A stretch of DNA of 64,000 nucleotides from Protula sp. h YS-2021 (lineage: Eukaryota; Annelida; Polychaeta; Sabellida; Serpulidae), in the NCBI GenBank assembly GCA_949752745.1, contig OX457026.1:25627702-25691701 (forward strand), given 5' to 3'. Position 1 is the stretch's first letter. Each line of letters opens with the position of its first letter. This document shows, in pieces, positions 46,941-60,900 of this stretch. The translations under genes and the position numbers were made by a program. The notes beneath the pieces were generated by a model that made no database searches, had not been told where the DNA came from, and saw nothing but the letters and a program-made list of their open reading frames with translations.

Positions 46941-49900
46941 ATGTGTGTGTCTGTGTGTGTGTGTCTTCCAGAATTTCATGTACAAATTTAAACAAGTTTT
47001 ACATGTCCCATCTCGACCGAATTCAATCACTAAACTAATCCACTGAAATTCTATATATAATATCAATATTGCAGTCCAACAAATCGTTACCAGAATTGTT
47101 GTCATCTACAACGAAATGAATCTGTACGTTAAACTGTTGTTGAACTCGATGAACAGATCCAAACTGGAGGAGCCTGATATGTCCTTTATCTGCAACTATA
47201 TGCCCTTCTATTGTGGCGTTTTCATCAAAGTATGCCTCTATTTTTGCTGTACAATCTTTATCTCTCCCTTCAAGAGCTGTCAGTTGTACTTCAGATAATC
47301 TTGAATGTGGGAAGGAAGTGCCATGAAACGTAATTAAATTGAAACATTAGTGTTTTGTTAATTATTAGGTGATATTTATTCGGTAGTTATTGCTGTACAT
47401 CATTTGCTTGAGTGAATATGCAACCCATTTGAAGGGAAGAGGAAGTTTTATTTATACGAGACATAAATAGATTTATAAATGCAAATTTGTACTGTGTATA
47501 TATTTAGTTAAGAGATGAAAAATTAAACGTGTAGCTAAATAAATCTAAAATCTTCAGTTTGATCACTGTTAAAAGCTTTGAACTACACATTTATTTTATT
47601 AACTTACGTTCCTGGCACTTTAATATAAATTTCGTTCTTGAACTGCCGGATTAATTCCTCAATAAAATAAGTCCACTGTTGGTCTCTAAGAAGCGACATG
47701 GTTTGTTCTGATATTGGGATATTTTTCCGCACTACAATAGCATGCAGTTCTTTCTGTGCTTTCTTTAGTGTTTCAGCATCGTGACTCATAAGCACAAGCG
47801 TGCCTTCCTCCTCTATGAAAATGACCACTTTCATTCCTTGCTTTGCAAGTTCGTTTGATACATATTCCTTGTTCGCCTTGTTCATAAGGAGATGTTTTAC
47901 ACTTTCTTCACATTGGTGCTCTTGTTTGTGGATACCGTTACTTATTTCTAGAACTTGCAACTGCAATTTTAAAAAAATGAGAAAAATATTAATAAATAAT
48001 AAGCTGCCATAACACGTAACTCTAGATTTTTCACTTTTGTCTGGTCAATTTTCAGAAAAATTAAAACAAAGAATAAGGTCAAATTAAAGTCGCAATCTTT
48101 TGCACATGGCATTGAATTTGCAGCTTTATTATACATTTCAAAAAAAAAAATATAATACATACCTTGGCATTCACAACATCAGTCTTCGTTCCTTCAAAAG
48201 TGATAGACCTGGATCCAGTTGTGATTTTAAAATCATCAAATTTCTTTTGAATTTCTTGAAGCCTGCCTGTTTCGGTAATAAACCGAAGCTGGAAGTCTGC
48301 CATAGAGACTGTGTCTTGAGTTCGTTCGGCCATTCTCTTTAGCTTTGAGACTTCATTTGTAATCTCCTAAAATGAAATAGTTTTTAAAATAAATTTTTAA
48401 ATATTTTACAAAAATCTTCTGTTTTGCCAACACAAGTAGTTGGTGTAATATATCTACATATAACCAAAAAATAGTGTTAAGTACACATACAGGTTTCAAA
48501 CATTTAATTCCTAAAAAGGATAATAAGTGAAGTACTTTAAACACTCAAAGAAGATAAATCAAAATCATACATAAAATGCTGAGGTATATGATTTGTTATC
48601 AGGTGAAAAACGCAAGTCAATAAGAGTCATGAAACAAGAAGTATGAAAAACAGAAAAGATTCGAAATATAGAATATTAAATAAAGAAATGGTTCAGTCGA
48701 ACAAGTCACATTTGGTAGCATAAATATAACAGTTTAAACCTCCATCTGAAGTGGAAACAGAGGGAGCATCACCTTGTAGCATTGTGCTGAGATGCGGGCC
48801 ACTTCTTCCTTTACACCTGTGATCTCAATTAAATGTTGTTCTTCGGAAAATGTGACCTCTAAATGCTGTGTGCTCCTTTGCTTCATATCAACTGTTTTAA
48901 ATGTTTCTAACACATCTTCTGGAACGTCAACTTGTTTTGATGCAAACGAATTGCTAATTTCAAAAACGCGCTTCTCGACTGTAGCTTTCCAAGTTTTGAC
49001 CACTTCAGTGAAGTGAGTTTCGTCCGTTGGAATCATAAATTTTAATGTGAGTACAGTGCCTTTTACTGGCCATATAACTTGCGCATGGACTGATTCCAGT
49101 TGTGCCTGGATTTCCTCCTGTTTAAATTTGCAAATGTACTGTAACACTTTCGGGTTGATGTTAGAGATGTGAATGTCGTCTGGAATTTGCTTCGGAGGAG
49201 TTGTTGAATCGAAGCTTTCCGGAAGAATCCCAAGACACGAGAGGTGCGGCCGTAGAGTAAGGGACTGTTTGTCTGTTTCGTGGTCTGGTTTCTGCAGCAC
49301 GCGTTTTACCACTGCAAGCCATTAAAAGATATCGTAAAGCAACTAATCCAATTGATAGCTGCAGGTATTGCATTTTAACAAGCGCATTTAATGCAATATG
49401 TTTTGCTTAAATGTCTTTAAAACTGCTTTTTCCAAAGCAAATGAAATGCATTGCTTGGTTTACTGTATTACTAAATTGTAATGCATATGTGTACTATAGA
49501 GTAAACCCTGGTTAATCCGGACAGTATTGAGACTGATAAAACTTGTCCAAATTAGTAAGATGTCCGATTACTCAGGTACTGTAGTAATGGCTTGATTTGT
49601 CAATTAAATAAATAATTATTGGTAATGGAGGCAATCTAACCCCCCTGATTATGAGATTATCATTAAATCTCATAACGGGATGAAAATTGAACTGAACGAT
49701 TTATTGTAGTAACCTATGAAAAAAATCAGAAGTTAACGTTATTTCTCGTTTAGTGCCCCTCCCCGCCATTCACAAAAAACTATACGTGACCCAAACCCCC
49801 ACGCCTAAACTGTTGATGGTAAGGATGAGCAGATAATTGGTACACAAACAACAAAGCTGAGGGCCCAGCACCATATAATATTCCAACATATCCTTCAACA

Positions 49901-52900
49901 AGATTTACTCAATGATATTTCTCTTTTTCTTTCCATTTTTAATTTTGATTAACAATGTTATTCAGTTAATTTCTCTGACAATTCGAATGAACAATACGTG
50001 ATGTTTAAACATATAAGCCACTTTGGACTAAGATAAGCCTTACGGCATAAGACAGTTCGAAAACATAAGTATTCATGTTTGTTATTGCACGTTGTTATTA
50101 ACATTATCTTGTAACACACATACAGCACTGAAAGATCCGTTTATTGCTTGTCCGAATAACATGGGTTATCCATACAGTAAAACCTACAATTAGCTATGAA
50201 AAATTGTCTCCGGTATATGGGCATCCGAATTTACAAAATTGGGACTGAAATATTTTGTCCGAATTAGGGAATTTTCCCCATTATACAGGTTTGTCCGGAG
50301 GTAGGTTTTACTGTAGTAAGTATAACATGCGTAACTTATTGACATTACAAAAGAACTTTAACAAAATAGTTGCGAAGTCGACGATCACCAAGAAAATACA
50401 GCGAACTATAATGAAGTTGTTTTACAGAACGTGACTTTTAAGGCAATTGATTTGGATAAAATTTTGCCAAAATGGATATGATATTAATCAGCTCAAAAAG
50501 TGCACCACCTACGGTGATAGTTGAAAAAATGAGTGGGGAATGGTACACTCAATGCGACATTGATCATCAACATGTTGAATACAAACTGCGTTCACTTGTC
50601 TAGTATCATTAGACATTGTATGACAAAATAAACATAGATCTGTAGATATTTTCAACGAAATGCTTTGCTTTTTATTAAGTTGCTGAGTGTTATCAATTAA
50701 AGCAATGTACGTTGGAAGTGTCAAAATGGTCGGTTCTTTCATTTTAATGGTGGCCGGCAGCCCAGCAGTCAAATCAGTATTTGTCAAATGAAAATGTATT
50801 AAATGATCTAAACCTGCATGAATGTAACCGTTACTGTACATAGCCAAAATAAATAAAATTGAGCATTATATTCTTGTGCAAGTAGTTTATATAATTATGA
50901 GATTCAGTACAAAAACATGCATTACCTGATTTATAGGGACTATCCTGCACGTAATTCTTAAACTCTGAAAGAAAATAACGCGATTGCTTTTGGAAAAAGA
51001 GGCATACACCGAAGAACACCGTAATTCTTGCCTACAGTGAGTTCGATATCCAAAGCCTTCCTGTACCCTTATTAATCACACATAGCATTTTACCGTGTTC
51101 CTCATGAAACGTAACAACAGCACAGTCATATTCCTGGTAGAGGGTAATGTTCTCTATTTGGCCACCGTTGCTACGTCGCTCTGACTCAAAGTACAGCTGT
51201 AGTTTTGACTTCGATAGCTTCTTAATACCAAATACCTGTCATGAAAACACATTGTAGAAATTTCTGTACATGTAAATGTGCAACCACTACGCGCTTAGGT
51301 ATTTTAAATATTCTGAAAACGTTGAAAATTGACAATAATAGAATCATAATAATTAAGAAATTCGGCAGTTTCTCCAATCAAGTCAATACACTTTAACCTG
51401 TTCATAAAAGTACGAATACCATTGTTAACTAAAATTGGTGTAAACGTAAATGCATAACAGCTGTTCACTAAAGAACGGATACCATTGTCTGAAAAAGGTT
51501 ATTTCTCACTAGATCGCGTTTCCTTTTATTCCCATTTTTATTGGGTTGTTGTTGTTGCTTCTTATTTTCTAGTGCCACTACTATCACTACTACTTTTACT
51601 GCCACTACTGCTCTTACTACTATCACTACTACTTCTATAACTATTATTTATACTGCCTTTCTTTTTCTTTATTACCGTTACCTCGACGCTGCGTGATCTT
51701 TTTACGTATTGCACAGTCATCATTTTGCCACAGAGTGGTCGGAGGCGGAAGTGCTCCCAGGGATCTTCTCCTTCTATAACAAACATTGCGCAAATATTCT
51801 CACCAATTCTGGGAGCTTTGCAAGCTCGTTGTATAGGAGTACTTCGAACGCTAAATTGCACTTTTACGAGCTTCACTTCGAAAAATTGTCCGGTATTTCA
51901 ATTATTCTAAACGTTTGAGAGTCCTAGTTGCAAATCAACTGTTACTATGGGAATAAAACTAGTCCATTTTAAAAATAAAAGCATACAATAGCCTAAAGTG
52001 AGAACTCTCAGAGACAACAAATCCTAAAAGTGGAACAACCCACTTTGACAATGGGCAAAGTAACGTTGTGACCTCTATGCTGAATGATCATGTGTCACAT
52101 TGTGTATGCAGGCCACAGAAAATAACTGGATTTTTACTAATCAATTTTTGTGCCACTCCTAATAAAAATACTGTCATCTTTTTCTTGGGAGGGCGGGGGT
52201 GGGGACATGGAAGGGGTTGAAAACCTAATGTGGAAGGAGTTGAAAACTTTTGTTTCATTTCTTTGTTGGTGGACATGGGGTCGGGGCTCGGCATTGGTGT
52301 AGCTGCTCCCTTTACCGAGTCATACTGGGTCTGCAAAAGGAGTCAAACTACAGCGTAGTAAATTAAAAGAATTGATAAACTTTGTAAAACATGATAATTG
52401 TGCAAATAACACATTTCTGGGCTATACTTTGGAATGCTTACAAAGAGTAGGGCTGTTCTACAGAAAATTTCCGGAAGCTTTGCCGATTTTTTTGCAAATT
52501 TTCCAAGTATTCCACCTGCACTTATACCGTACTGCAGATTGGGATACTTGCAGCTAGGAATGTTACACGTTATGAGATACTGAAATGTTGAATATTTCAA
52601 CTGTTTTAGCTAAAATTTTTTAAATGTGCAAAATCTTTCGTCAGTTATTTCTGCAAAAATATCGTTGGAAAATTTATTAAATTAAGTTCAATTGTATGGA
52701 CTCACTGAGTCTTCAGTTGTAAACTTTGTCATATTTAAATATATCAAAATAGATTTAAAACAAGGTAAGATTACAAGATTAAATATATTTGTCTATGTAT
52801 ATTCTAACCATTCAAATGAATGGAAAACCGGGGCATGGTGGCTTGATAATGCACCGGTATTCATAAAGTACCACTTACTTCGTGGTGATGTTAAAACTCA

Positions 52901-55900
52901 GAGTGCATTTGCTAGTATTGCCAATAGCCAACGCAATCTGGATAGTTACCTGGCGGTTCAAGTAAGTCAATGACGGCTTCTCCTGGTGTGCGACTGTACG
53001 TCACATCGGTGACGCGGCAGATCTCGCTAGACTCCACGAATTTCACCAGGTCTTTCTTATCACAATCTTCAGGAATATTCTGAGAAGAAATAAGAAATTA
53101 CTGAAAAGATCATTTAGTTATGAAAAGAGTTGATTATTTGATTATTATTTCAATGGTTTGGAAATTTTATTGGTTGTACATTTAGTAATTATTGTTATTT
53201 ATAAGCACAAGGAATAGTAGGGAATATTTTTGTAGGATAAAATGAAAAGAAATAGTGTAATATAATTAGCCATTTCATGCTGGTTTAACTAAACAGTTAG
53301 ACTTAAGCTGCCTTAGCAAAACCGGCGATCATTCAGAGACTTAAAGGTAAGTCAAGAAATAAACAGATACTACAAGAAAGTACACATGCAATATCAGGAA
53401 TTAAAGGCGTTCTGAGGTTTACATTAAAAGAGATCAAATCCTTAAAAGACTATCTTTTGTTCTCAACTTTAGAAGGTCTGCTATGACCTCACACCTTACA
53501 AGAACTTCTCTTAGTTTAAACCCTGGAAGACGTTTGAAAGCCTCACACCTTTAAAGCCTTCTTTAACTTTAAATCTTAATGGCCTTCGTCGGTCTTAATA
53601 CTTGGGAGACTTCAACGAAAAACTTAGCTGGTATTCTTAAAGGATAGTAGCTGAGGAACAACAGTGAAATGTCGTGTGCATTAAAATAATGTTTTTGTTT
53701 TTTATCTCTGTATTTGTGGATCTTTTACAGTTGGGTGAAATTAATCTTCGGAACCGTACTTCTTGTGGAATATTTTTGAAAGGATTTAAATAGGGCTGTA
53801 AAACTTTAAAATAAGTTATGCTAACTTCTTTCAGTATTTCTAGGCTGTTTTCTACAGTGTTGCCCAGCATCCTGTTAAATGTGTGTTTGTAAAATATGAA
53901 AGTTGCTTTTTGCTGTAGCGATGGGGATGTTTAACATGTATGGTCAACTATATGGTTACCAGATAGTCATAATAAGCACATTTTGGCTTATGGTAACCAC
54001 AACGCAAACATGTGGTAAACGCACACGGCTAAACATGCTTACGCTTTTATTATAAATCGGAAAGCATATACCAACACATATCAATCGTTAGCTGGTTATG
54101 TGGTAACCATACAAAAAATTTCAGCATGTCATCAACATATGGTAATCACGTGTTCAATGTATGTACTTGCTATGTGGTTACCATAAATTTAACTATTTTG
54201 TACCAAGACGTGTTAACAATGTGACAACCATACACCAGAACACCGGAAATACGACAGCCTGTGGGACTGGACTAAAGCGGTCGTACTTGCGAGGTGGTCT
54301 TACTTGTGGGGTTCCAAGGAAGTTGTCCCATATTGGGGCATTATTGGATCATAATGAACTCTGGAATGTTGGTGAATAAGAAATAACAAACATTTGTCCT
54401 TGACTAATATTAATTAACTCCACTTTATCTTGAAGTAAAAGATCTTTTCGTTTACGTCTTTCATCAGAAATTTATTTCTTTTGTTTTTATGTCTTTTTAT
54501 TTTGCATTTTATGGCGAGTAAAATTAGCGTTTATATACAGAATCAGGAACCAATCGAGAGCCGGAGTTGAGCTCAGTTTATACTGATGCAATTGATATAT
54601 ACAACGATACACTGTATTTACAACAAGGATCCCAAATCACATACGTCGAAACAATTGGGGTTTAATGGACCTATTGCAATTGCAGTTTTGACTCAAAGTC
54701 AGAGTTAAAATCCAAAGATGAGGTCCAAAGCGGGAGTTACAAGCGCAATTAAAATTTAGTATGATCAATTGCACTTGATGTATTTCCAACAGATCTCCAT
54801 AATCAAAAGGCAATTCATATACAGAAGGTGTCACCAAACGTTTTTTGTTTCTTTTAAATATGGACCCTACTCTATTTGATGTTTGCTTTGAGAATTGCCT
54901 AATCCCCCCCCCCAAATGGCATGCATGTGTCTTGTTTACTCAAATTTTAAGTGAACCCCATAGGTAAAATAAACAATGTTCTTATTTGCGGGGTAGAAAG
55001 TGTGTTTTGGACTAAGAAAGTGGTCTTTGGTCGTAATTGCGGAGTGGTCGTATTTGCGGGGTTCCGTTATAATAGAAATGAATGGATGAAATTCGGTTCT
55101 GGCGAAAGTGGTCGTATTTGCGGGGTGGTCGTATCCTGGGGTTCTGGTGTATAATTTGCATTTAGCTAAATATACTGCAAATAATACTGCAACTAATACT
55201 GTATAAGAAATGAAAAGAAAAAATACCGTTACGAATATTCGCCTCGGTTCTTCGTCTTCTCGGGGAGAGGTCGTAGTAACAGGACAGGCTAACGCTTCGA
55301 TTCGCAGCTTTGTTTCTTCCATTTTGATTGGTTCTTTTTTATGTATTGTGAGTACTCGAGTAGCATCTGGATGATAAATTATGATGATAACAGTGAAAAT
55401 ATGAACTCTGTCAAAACTGGTCCCACAGTAAATAGTTTTGACTCGTCAAAGTCCGAGTCAAATGTGAAAAACCATGATAAGTTAACGCTAGTTGCTGAGG
55501 TTCAGGAACTATTTAACTTTAAGAAAACATAATTAGCTTTATTTGGCTTTTGGACCAATCTCAAACAGCATCACTCAGCCATTCCGGAGTGGAGAGAAAC
55601 ACGCTCGTGACGTAGTCACTCGTTGTTTCTCTGCTAGGAAACCACCCGTGCTTGAAATTTCTCTGCCCCGCCCTTACCTGCAGGGCTGACAAACGTCACA
55701 AAAGAGACCCGGTTGGCATCTGTATAAATGTCCTCGACCTTTCCGCCGCCAAATCGCTTGTTCTCAAATAGGTCTATCAGATACTCATCTTCGTAGTCAG
55801 CCGGGACCCCTACAAAAAGTTTTGCCATTTAAACCAGCACATCTAAACCTTGTAAAAGAGGAGTTCCTGCTGATTGCACAATTTTTAACTATCTGGATAT

Positions 55901-57908
55901 AAGGCAATAATGTCGTCAGGTCGAATTTTTGTGTATTTTTATGTAGACAAAACATAGTCTAACACATTATTAGGTATTTTTATTTAGAGAAAAAATAGCC
56001 TAACACATAAGAAGTGAGATGTCTGTTAAAAAATCTTATTTCTGAAATAGATCGTACCTGATACCGCAATTGCACAGGTGTTCAATTCTGGTATCTGCGG
56101 GACAAACTTGATGTCTGCGCGAAGATTGCAATCATCCAAAATTAGTTGGTTTTCTAAGGATTTCTTGTGAGCGCGCTGAGCATCTATGTTTAAACAGACT
56201 AATGCATTTTTATTGACTATACAGAGACGGATAAAGTGAGTTATCGCAGGATCAATATATAAAAATATATGAAAACCATAATATTTCAGTGAAAATGTTA
56301 CGCGAGAGGGGTGGTTACCCATAGACTCGGATTACAGTAAAAACAACAAATGTGAAAATAACTCACAATTTTAATAGCTTTTAAAATAAAGGAGTACTTA
56401 GGTATGTGAGAAGGCTAAACTGTAATAAAACGGAGTAAGTTCTGAACTCGGCCAAGGATATGTGTGCTCACGCCCCGTACTGCGCGCTTAGAGGTGGCTT
56501 TAAAAGGTCATAGATACGTTTGGTAATCAATTCACATCTGCGTGCCCTCCCCCTACGGTTGGGAAGGGTTGACTGGGGATATCTGTAACTGTCAGTGGAT
56601 CTCGGTAGAGTAGTGGGGTGGGGAAGGGGGGTCCATGTTGCTTGTTGAAACTCATGGGATATCTATGGAGGAAGTAAAAACGTGAAACACTCTTGTGTGA
56701 CTTAGAAGGAGTTCTGAAATTATGCGAAACAACAAATATTTACCGACTTTGACTAAGGTTTCCCGGAATGTATTTTGAAGAGATACATTTGAAATCCTTC
56801 TTCTCCTTAAACCATGCGTCGAAACAAACGTTTCTGGCAATATTTTAATATGTTCAATGAATCGGGCACAGGAATCCCTCCAGCATGTGGGTGCCTACTT
56901 GATGGCGGGGAAGGGAGGAATAGAACGTGTCACATTGGAATCTACCTGATTCATTTCTGAAGCGTATGAAAGCGCGCCCGTTTAATCCGTCGTATTTCAT
57001 TTCCTCTATCTCACCGCCCCCGCTTCGGTCTTTGTTTTCAAAGAAAAGTCTGACGAAGTCTTCTGATATGGTTGGACTAATTCCTGTCACTTCAATGAAA
57101 GGTTTGATTTGACTGGTCCGTTCGCTTGCGGTTTCCTTTTTTGCTGCCACAGGAGCTTCTTTCTCGAATTTTGCCTTTACGTTGAGTACCATATTTGAGA
57201 AACGGAGAGTTTTATAGCTCAGTACCTTCTCGGCACCTTCATAACAAACAATAGTTTCCATTTGCTGCAAATTAATGCAAAATTTCACTTGTCAATATTG
57301 AAAACACGTTTTCATTCTATTGCTTTGTATAAATCATCCATTCAGCGATCCGAGGATACAAAGAATTAATTCCGATATTAATTCCGATATTGATTAAATT
57401 AATAGAATAAGAACTAAGTGAACAACAGCATTTTTAATTTTTGAAAGATCTATCATGGCTACCATTTTTAGTGAAATTGTTTTTGGCTGTGTGCCCAAAA
57501 TCTGTAAAAACACTGGGAAAAGATGTTCATATGACTTTCATGTGCATCCAATTCCCGACATCCATCCAGCGTTGCGATAAAGATTTGGTCGCGTCCAAAT
57601 ACAACCATTAAAAGGTTGAAAATTAGTATAGACCGAATTTGTGTACCGAAACATCCCCACTTGAAAAAAGACAGTTACAATTAACATTAAACTGTCGCGT
57701 TAAATTCAGGATGAATGTGCACAGTACAACAGTTACCCTTTTAAAACTTCTTTTAAGAGTCCAAAAACGAGGTGAAAACTGCTGAGAATATGTAACAGTT
57801 TCCGAAATACGATGGCTTAAGGCAGTTCTATCTGACACGCTGTTGATCCAAGGTATCAATATATCTCAAAAATACTTGCAGATATTTACAGAAAGTTGTA
57901 ACTGTGTA

Positions 57909-57994
<86 letters not shown>

Positions 57995-60900
57995 CCTGAC
58001 TGATTTTCAAATGTGACTACGGCCACACGACTCTCCTTTTCAAACCACATTTCTTTAACGCATTCCTTTGTCATATTTTCTAGGAAATCTTCTAAATCTT
58101 CGCCATCTACAGCTTCTGTGAATCCGGATATTTCGACGCTTCTTGGATTGGCGTATTCTTCTCCCTCTGGTACTTTACCATCAGCACTGGTGAACCAGAC
58201 AGCATGGAGTTCTACTCCGTCCTTTCTGCGGAATGTCCTTTGTTCAACGATGTTACGGGCATCTAAAATTATGTACATGTTCGTGGAGGATAGATAACTA
58301 AACTTTTTACAAAAGTCTCTTCTCAAAAAACAACGGGTAAAAATGGGGAAAGTATGTTTCTTTGAACAAAACCGCAAAGAAATGGCCGGCTTGGTCAGAA
58401 ACGTTCGAGTACGAAAAAATCGGCCGGAAGTATCAAGTTATGAGGTAAAAAAATCTACCCGGAAAGCATATAAAGTACTGAAAACGTCATACCCTCTTCC
58501 TTTTCGAAAACGATGTGTGCTGTGTTCGATTCTTGGTCAATCGTGAGTGATGTCACAGGACCGCCGTTCGTTTTTCTCTTGTTTTGAAAGAACATTTTCA
58601 ATGCTTCTTCTTTGTAGTGAGAAGGAACATTTTGCACCAAAACTTCCTTCCGGGGAACCACTTCTTCAATGAACTTCTCAAATGTCAACTCCATATTATC
58701 AACAGAAATTTGTCCCATGTTCACCAAGTATTCAGCAACTGGACACAAATATGCAAATATTAAAACACTGGGCAATTAACGAAAAGAATTTTTAACAAAT
58801 GACCAAGATACCGTTAAAATGCTGGTGCCCCTGACCACACCAATGCTGATTTGTCCATTACGTGCAAATAAGCACCCCCTCAACTTAAAGCCCCCTTCTC
58901 TAGATAAGTCTTATGCGGGGTTGTAATCCCCAAAGGTGTAAGTGGGACTTGTTTGCACGGACTTGTGTAAAGAAATATTTGCTAGAATATTAGAATAGAG
59001 AGTATAAGAACAGAACGTTACACACCACATTCCTGCTCAAGTTTGACGCATATAATTTGAAGTGTGATCGATATAAGTTGGAAAAAAATACAGGAAATAC
59101 TTATCCCCCATTACTATATCTCACTGCTCGTACGCAAAACCTGAGAAAAGGTCCTCAGGTTCAAGGTTGCCAAAATGCAGCGGTAGAATGGGTTAAGTAT
59201 TTAATCTTATTTCCTGCTAATCCGAAGAATTGGCATCTGCCGAAGGAAAATGGGATTGCAAAACCAGAGAAGTATTGCAAAGAATCCAAATCCTTTCCTA
59301 TATAAGAAGCTAATTAATTAATTAATTTCTATCAATATCCCTATAAATAAATAATGATGCTGGAATTGGTAAATTGTGATGGAAAAAGTGAAAGAAAAAA
59401 AAACAGGAGAAATGTAAGCATAGACCCATGAAGTATTACAAGCAACTTGGCCAAAGAATTTTAAATAACAGAATAAAAGTTCTTTCAGATAAATGTTCTT
59501 TTTTGTTTCTTGTCTTTAACCAAACACAGGTTAAAAACACGCGCGCAGAACAAAATATCCCATGTATAGTTCTGGCAGGCTGACCGAGAACGAAAAATGG
59601 TGTGTAAAGTAGGGGGAACTGAATGAAAAGGGGGGCTTATTTGAACACACTATTTGCGTGCAAATAAGTCCGGTTGGGCTTTTTTTTTGTAAAGAGGGGG
59701 GGGGGGGGGGCTTTCTTGCACCCAACACCGGATTCTTCTAAAGTTCCACTTATTGATATATACATTAGCCATGGTGTTAAAAATACAACGGCTTAATTAT
59801 ACGTTGTGTGAAAAAAATCAGTTTTATGCACAATGTTCTTTTACAGGAAATGACATCAGGATAAATTGCGCGATATAGAATATTAATGTGTGCATCTTGA
59901 CCAAGATGCTCGATGATTACTTTTACAGTCATTTCGCGTATCTTCTGTGCTCATAAAAACAGGAAGTGTACCTGTTGATCTCCGAAGAAGACTGGAATAT
60001 CAGCTTGAGAATTAATATTTTCTTTCAACTGCCGTTGCTGGCGATAAGGGAGTGGCCACGGAGGTTACAATGGCAGCAGAATAGAACTGTAATCTTAAAG
60101 GGGTAAACTTTTCCCCTATTTTTATGACAAAAATAGATTTTTTGCACTTCAGATTTAAGAAGTTTTACATAATGCAAGGCTGCACGATTCACCAGTACCT
60201 GCAGGGCTGTTACAAGTCACGATTGCACAGTTCTCCCCAAACGCAACATCCTTGATTTCTTGATCAGCATCCGAGACCACACCAGCCGTTGCAAGAATGT
60301 CCTCGAAGAACTCACGATCGATGTTGTCCGGTAAACCACCAACCCGTACAGTCACGCACGGCTCTTCCTCGGCTGGTGTGTACCAGTTCACAATAAATGT
60401 CTGGCTCTCCCGCCGAAACGTATGTGTAGTGACAACTTTTTCAGCATCTAAATAAATAAAAACAAGCAAAATATGAATGAGGTAGAGTTGTGATCAAAAA
60501 TGATGTCTGCCGGCCACCCGTTATCGTCCGAGCGTGGGGGTGGTTGTGGGTACACACTCCCGTACCAACTGGTTACCATGTGTATCCATGACTTTTGAAA
60601 CGACCCTTAAACGGGCAGTGTTGATTTTGAAATTATGCCTCAATTATGTTATTTTGAGTATGTTTTTAGCCATACGTCAAGTAATGTTCTGAAAGAACCA
60701 CTTCCACCCCTCTGAGAAACCCGGAGTACTAAAAGAAAATTACCCGCTCTTTTAACAAAATTGTCTCTAAATAAGGACCGCGGCTGGCCTTAAAATTATG
60801 CCCTTTCTCCGTGTTTTATTTGGACACACAAATAACACCTAAGATACCAAGTGGTCCTTGAGTTATCGTGAATTACTCTTGTGCCACTCTGTTATTACAC

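Noticed and set aside
50509..50847. 112-residue minus-strand open frame in an intron
   Set aside because: No recognisable domain, no compatible splice phase, and it lies beside a MITE; chance or old repeat is more likely.
52088..52336. Proline-rich minus-strand frame after a good acceptor (tttgcag|ACCCAG)
   Set aside because: Phase 1, required by the preceding exon, gives an immediate stop, and the RRM unit is complete without it.
55227..55322. ATG at 55322 as the start of a separate PARP14-like gene
   Set aside because: The frame continues upstream to a good acceptor at 55366 in the right phase and supplies the usual DA.RVL opening of an RRM unit, so the exon is internal.
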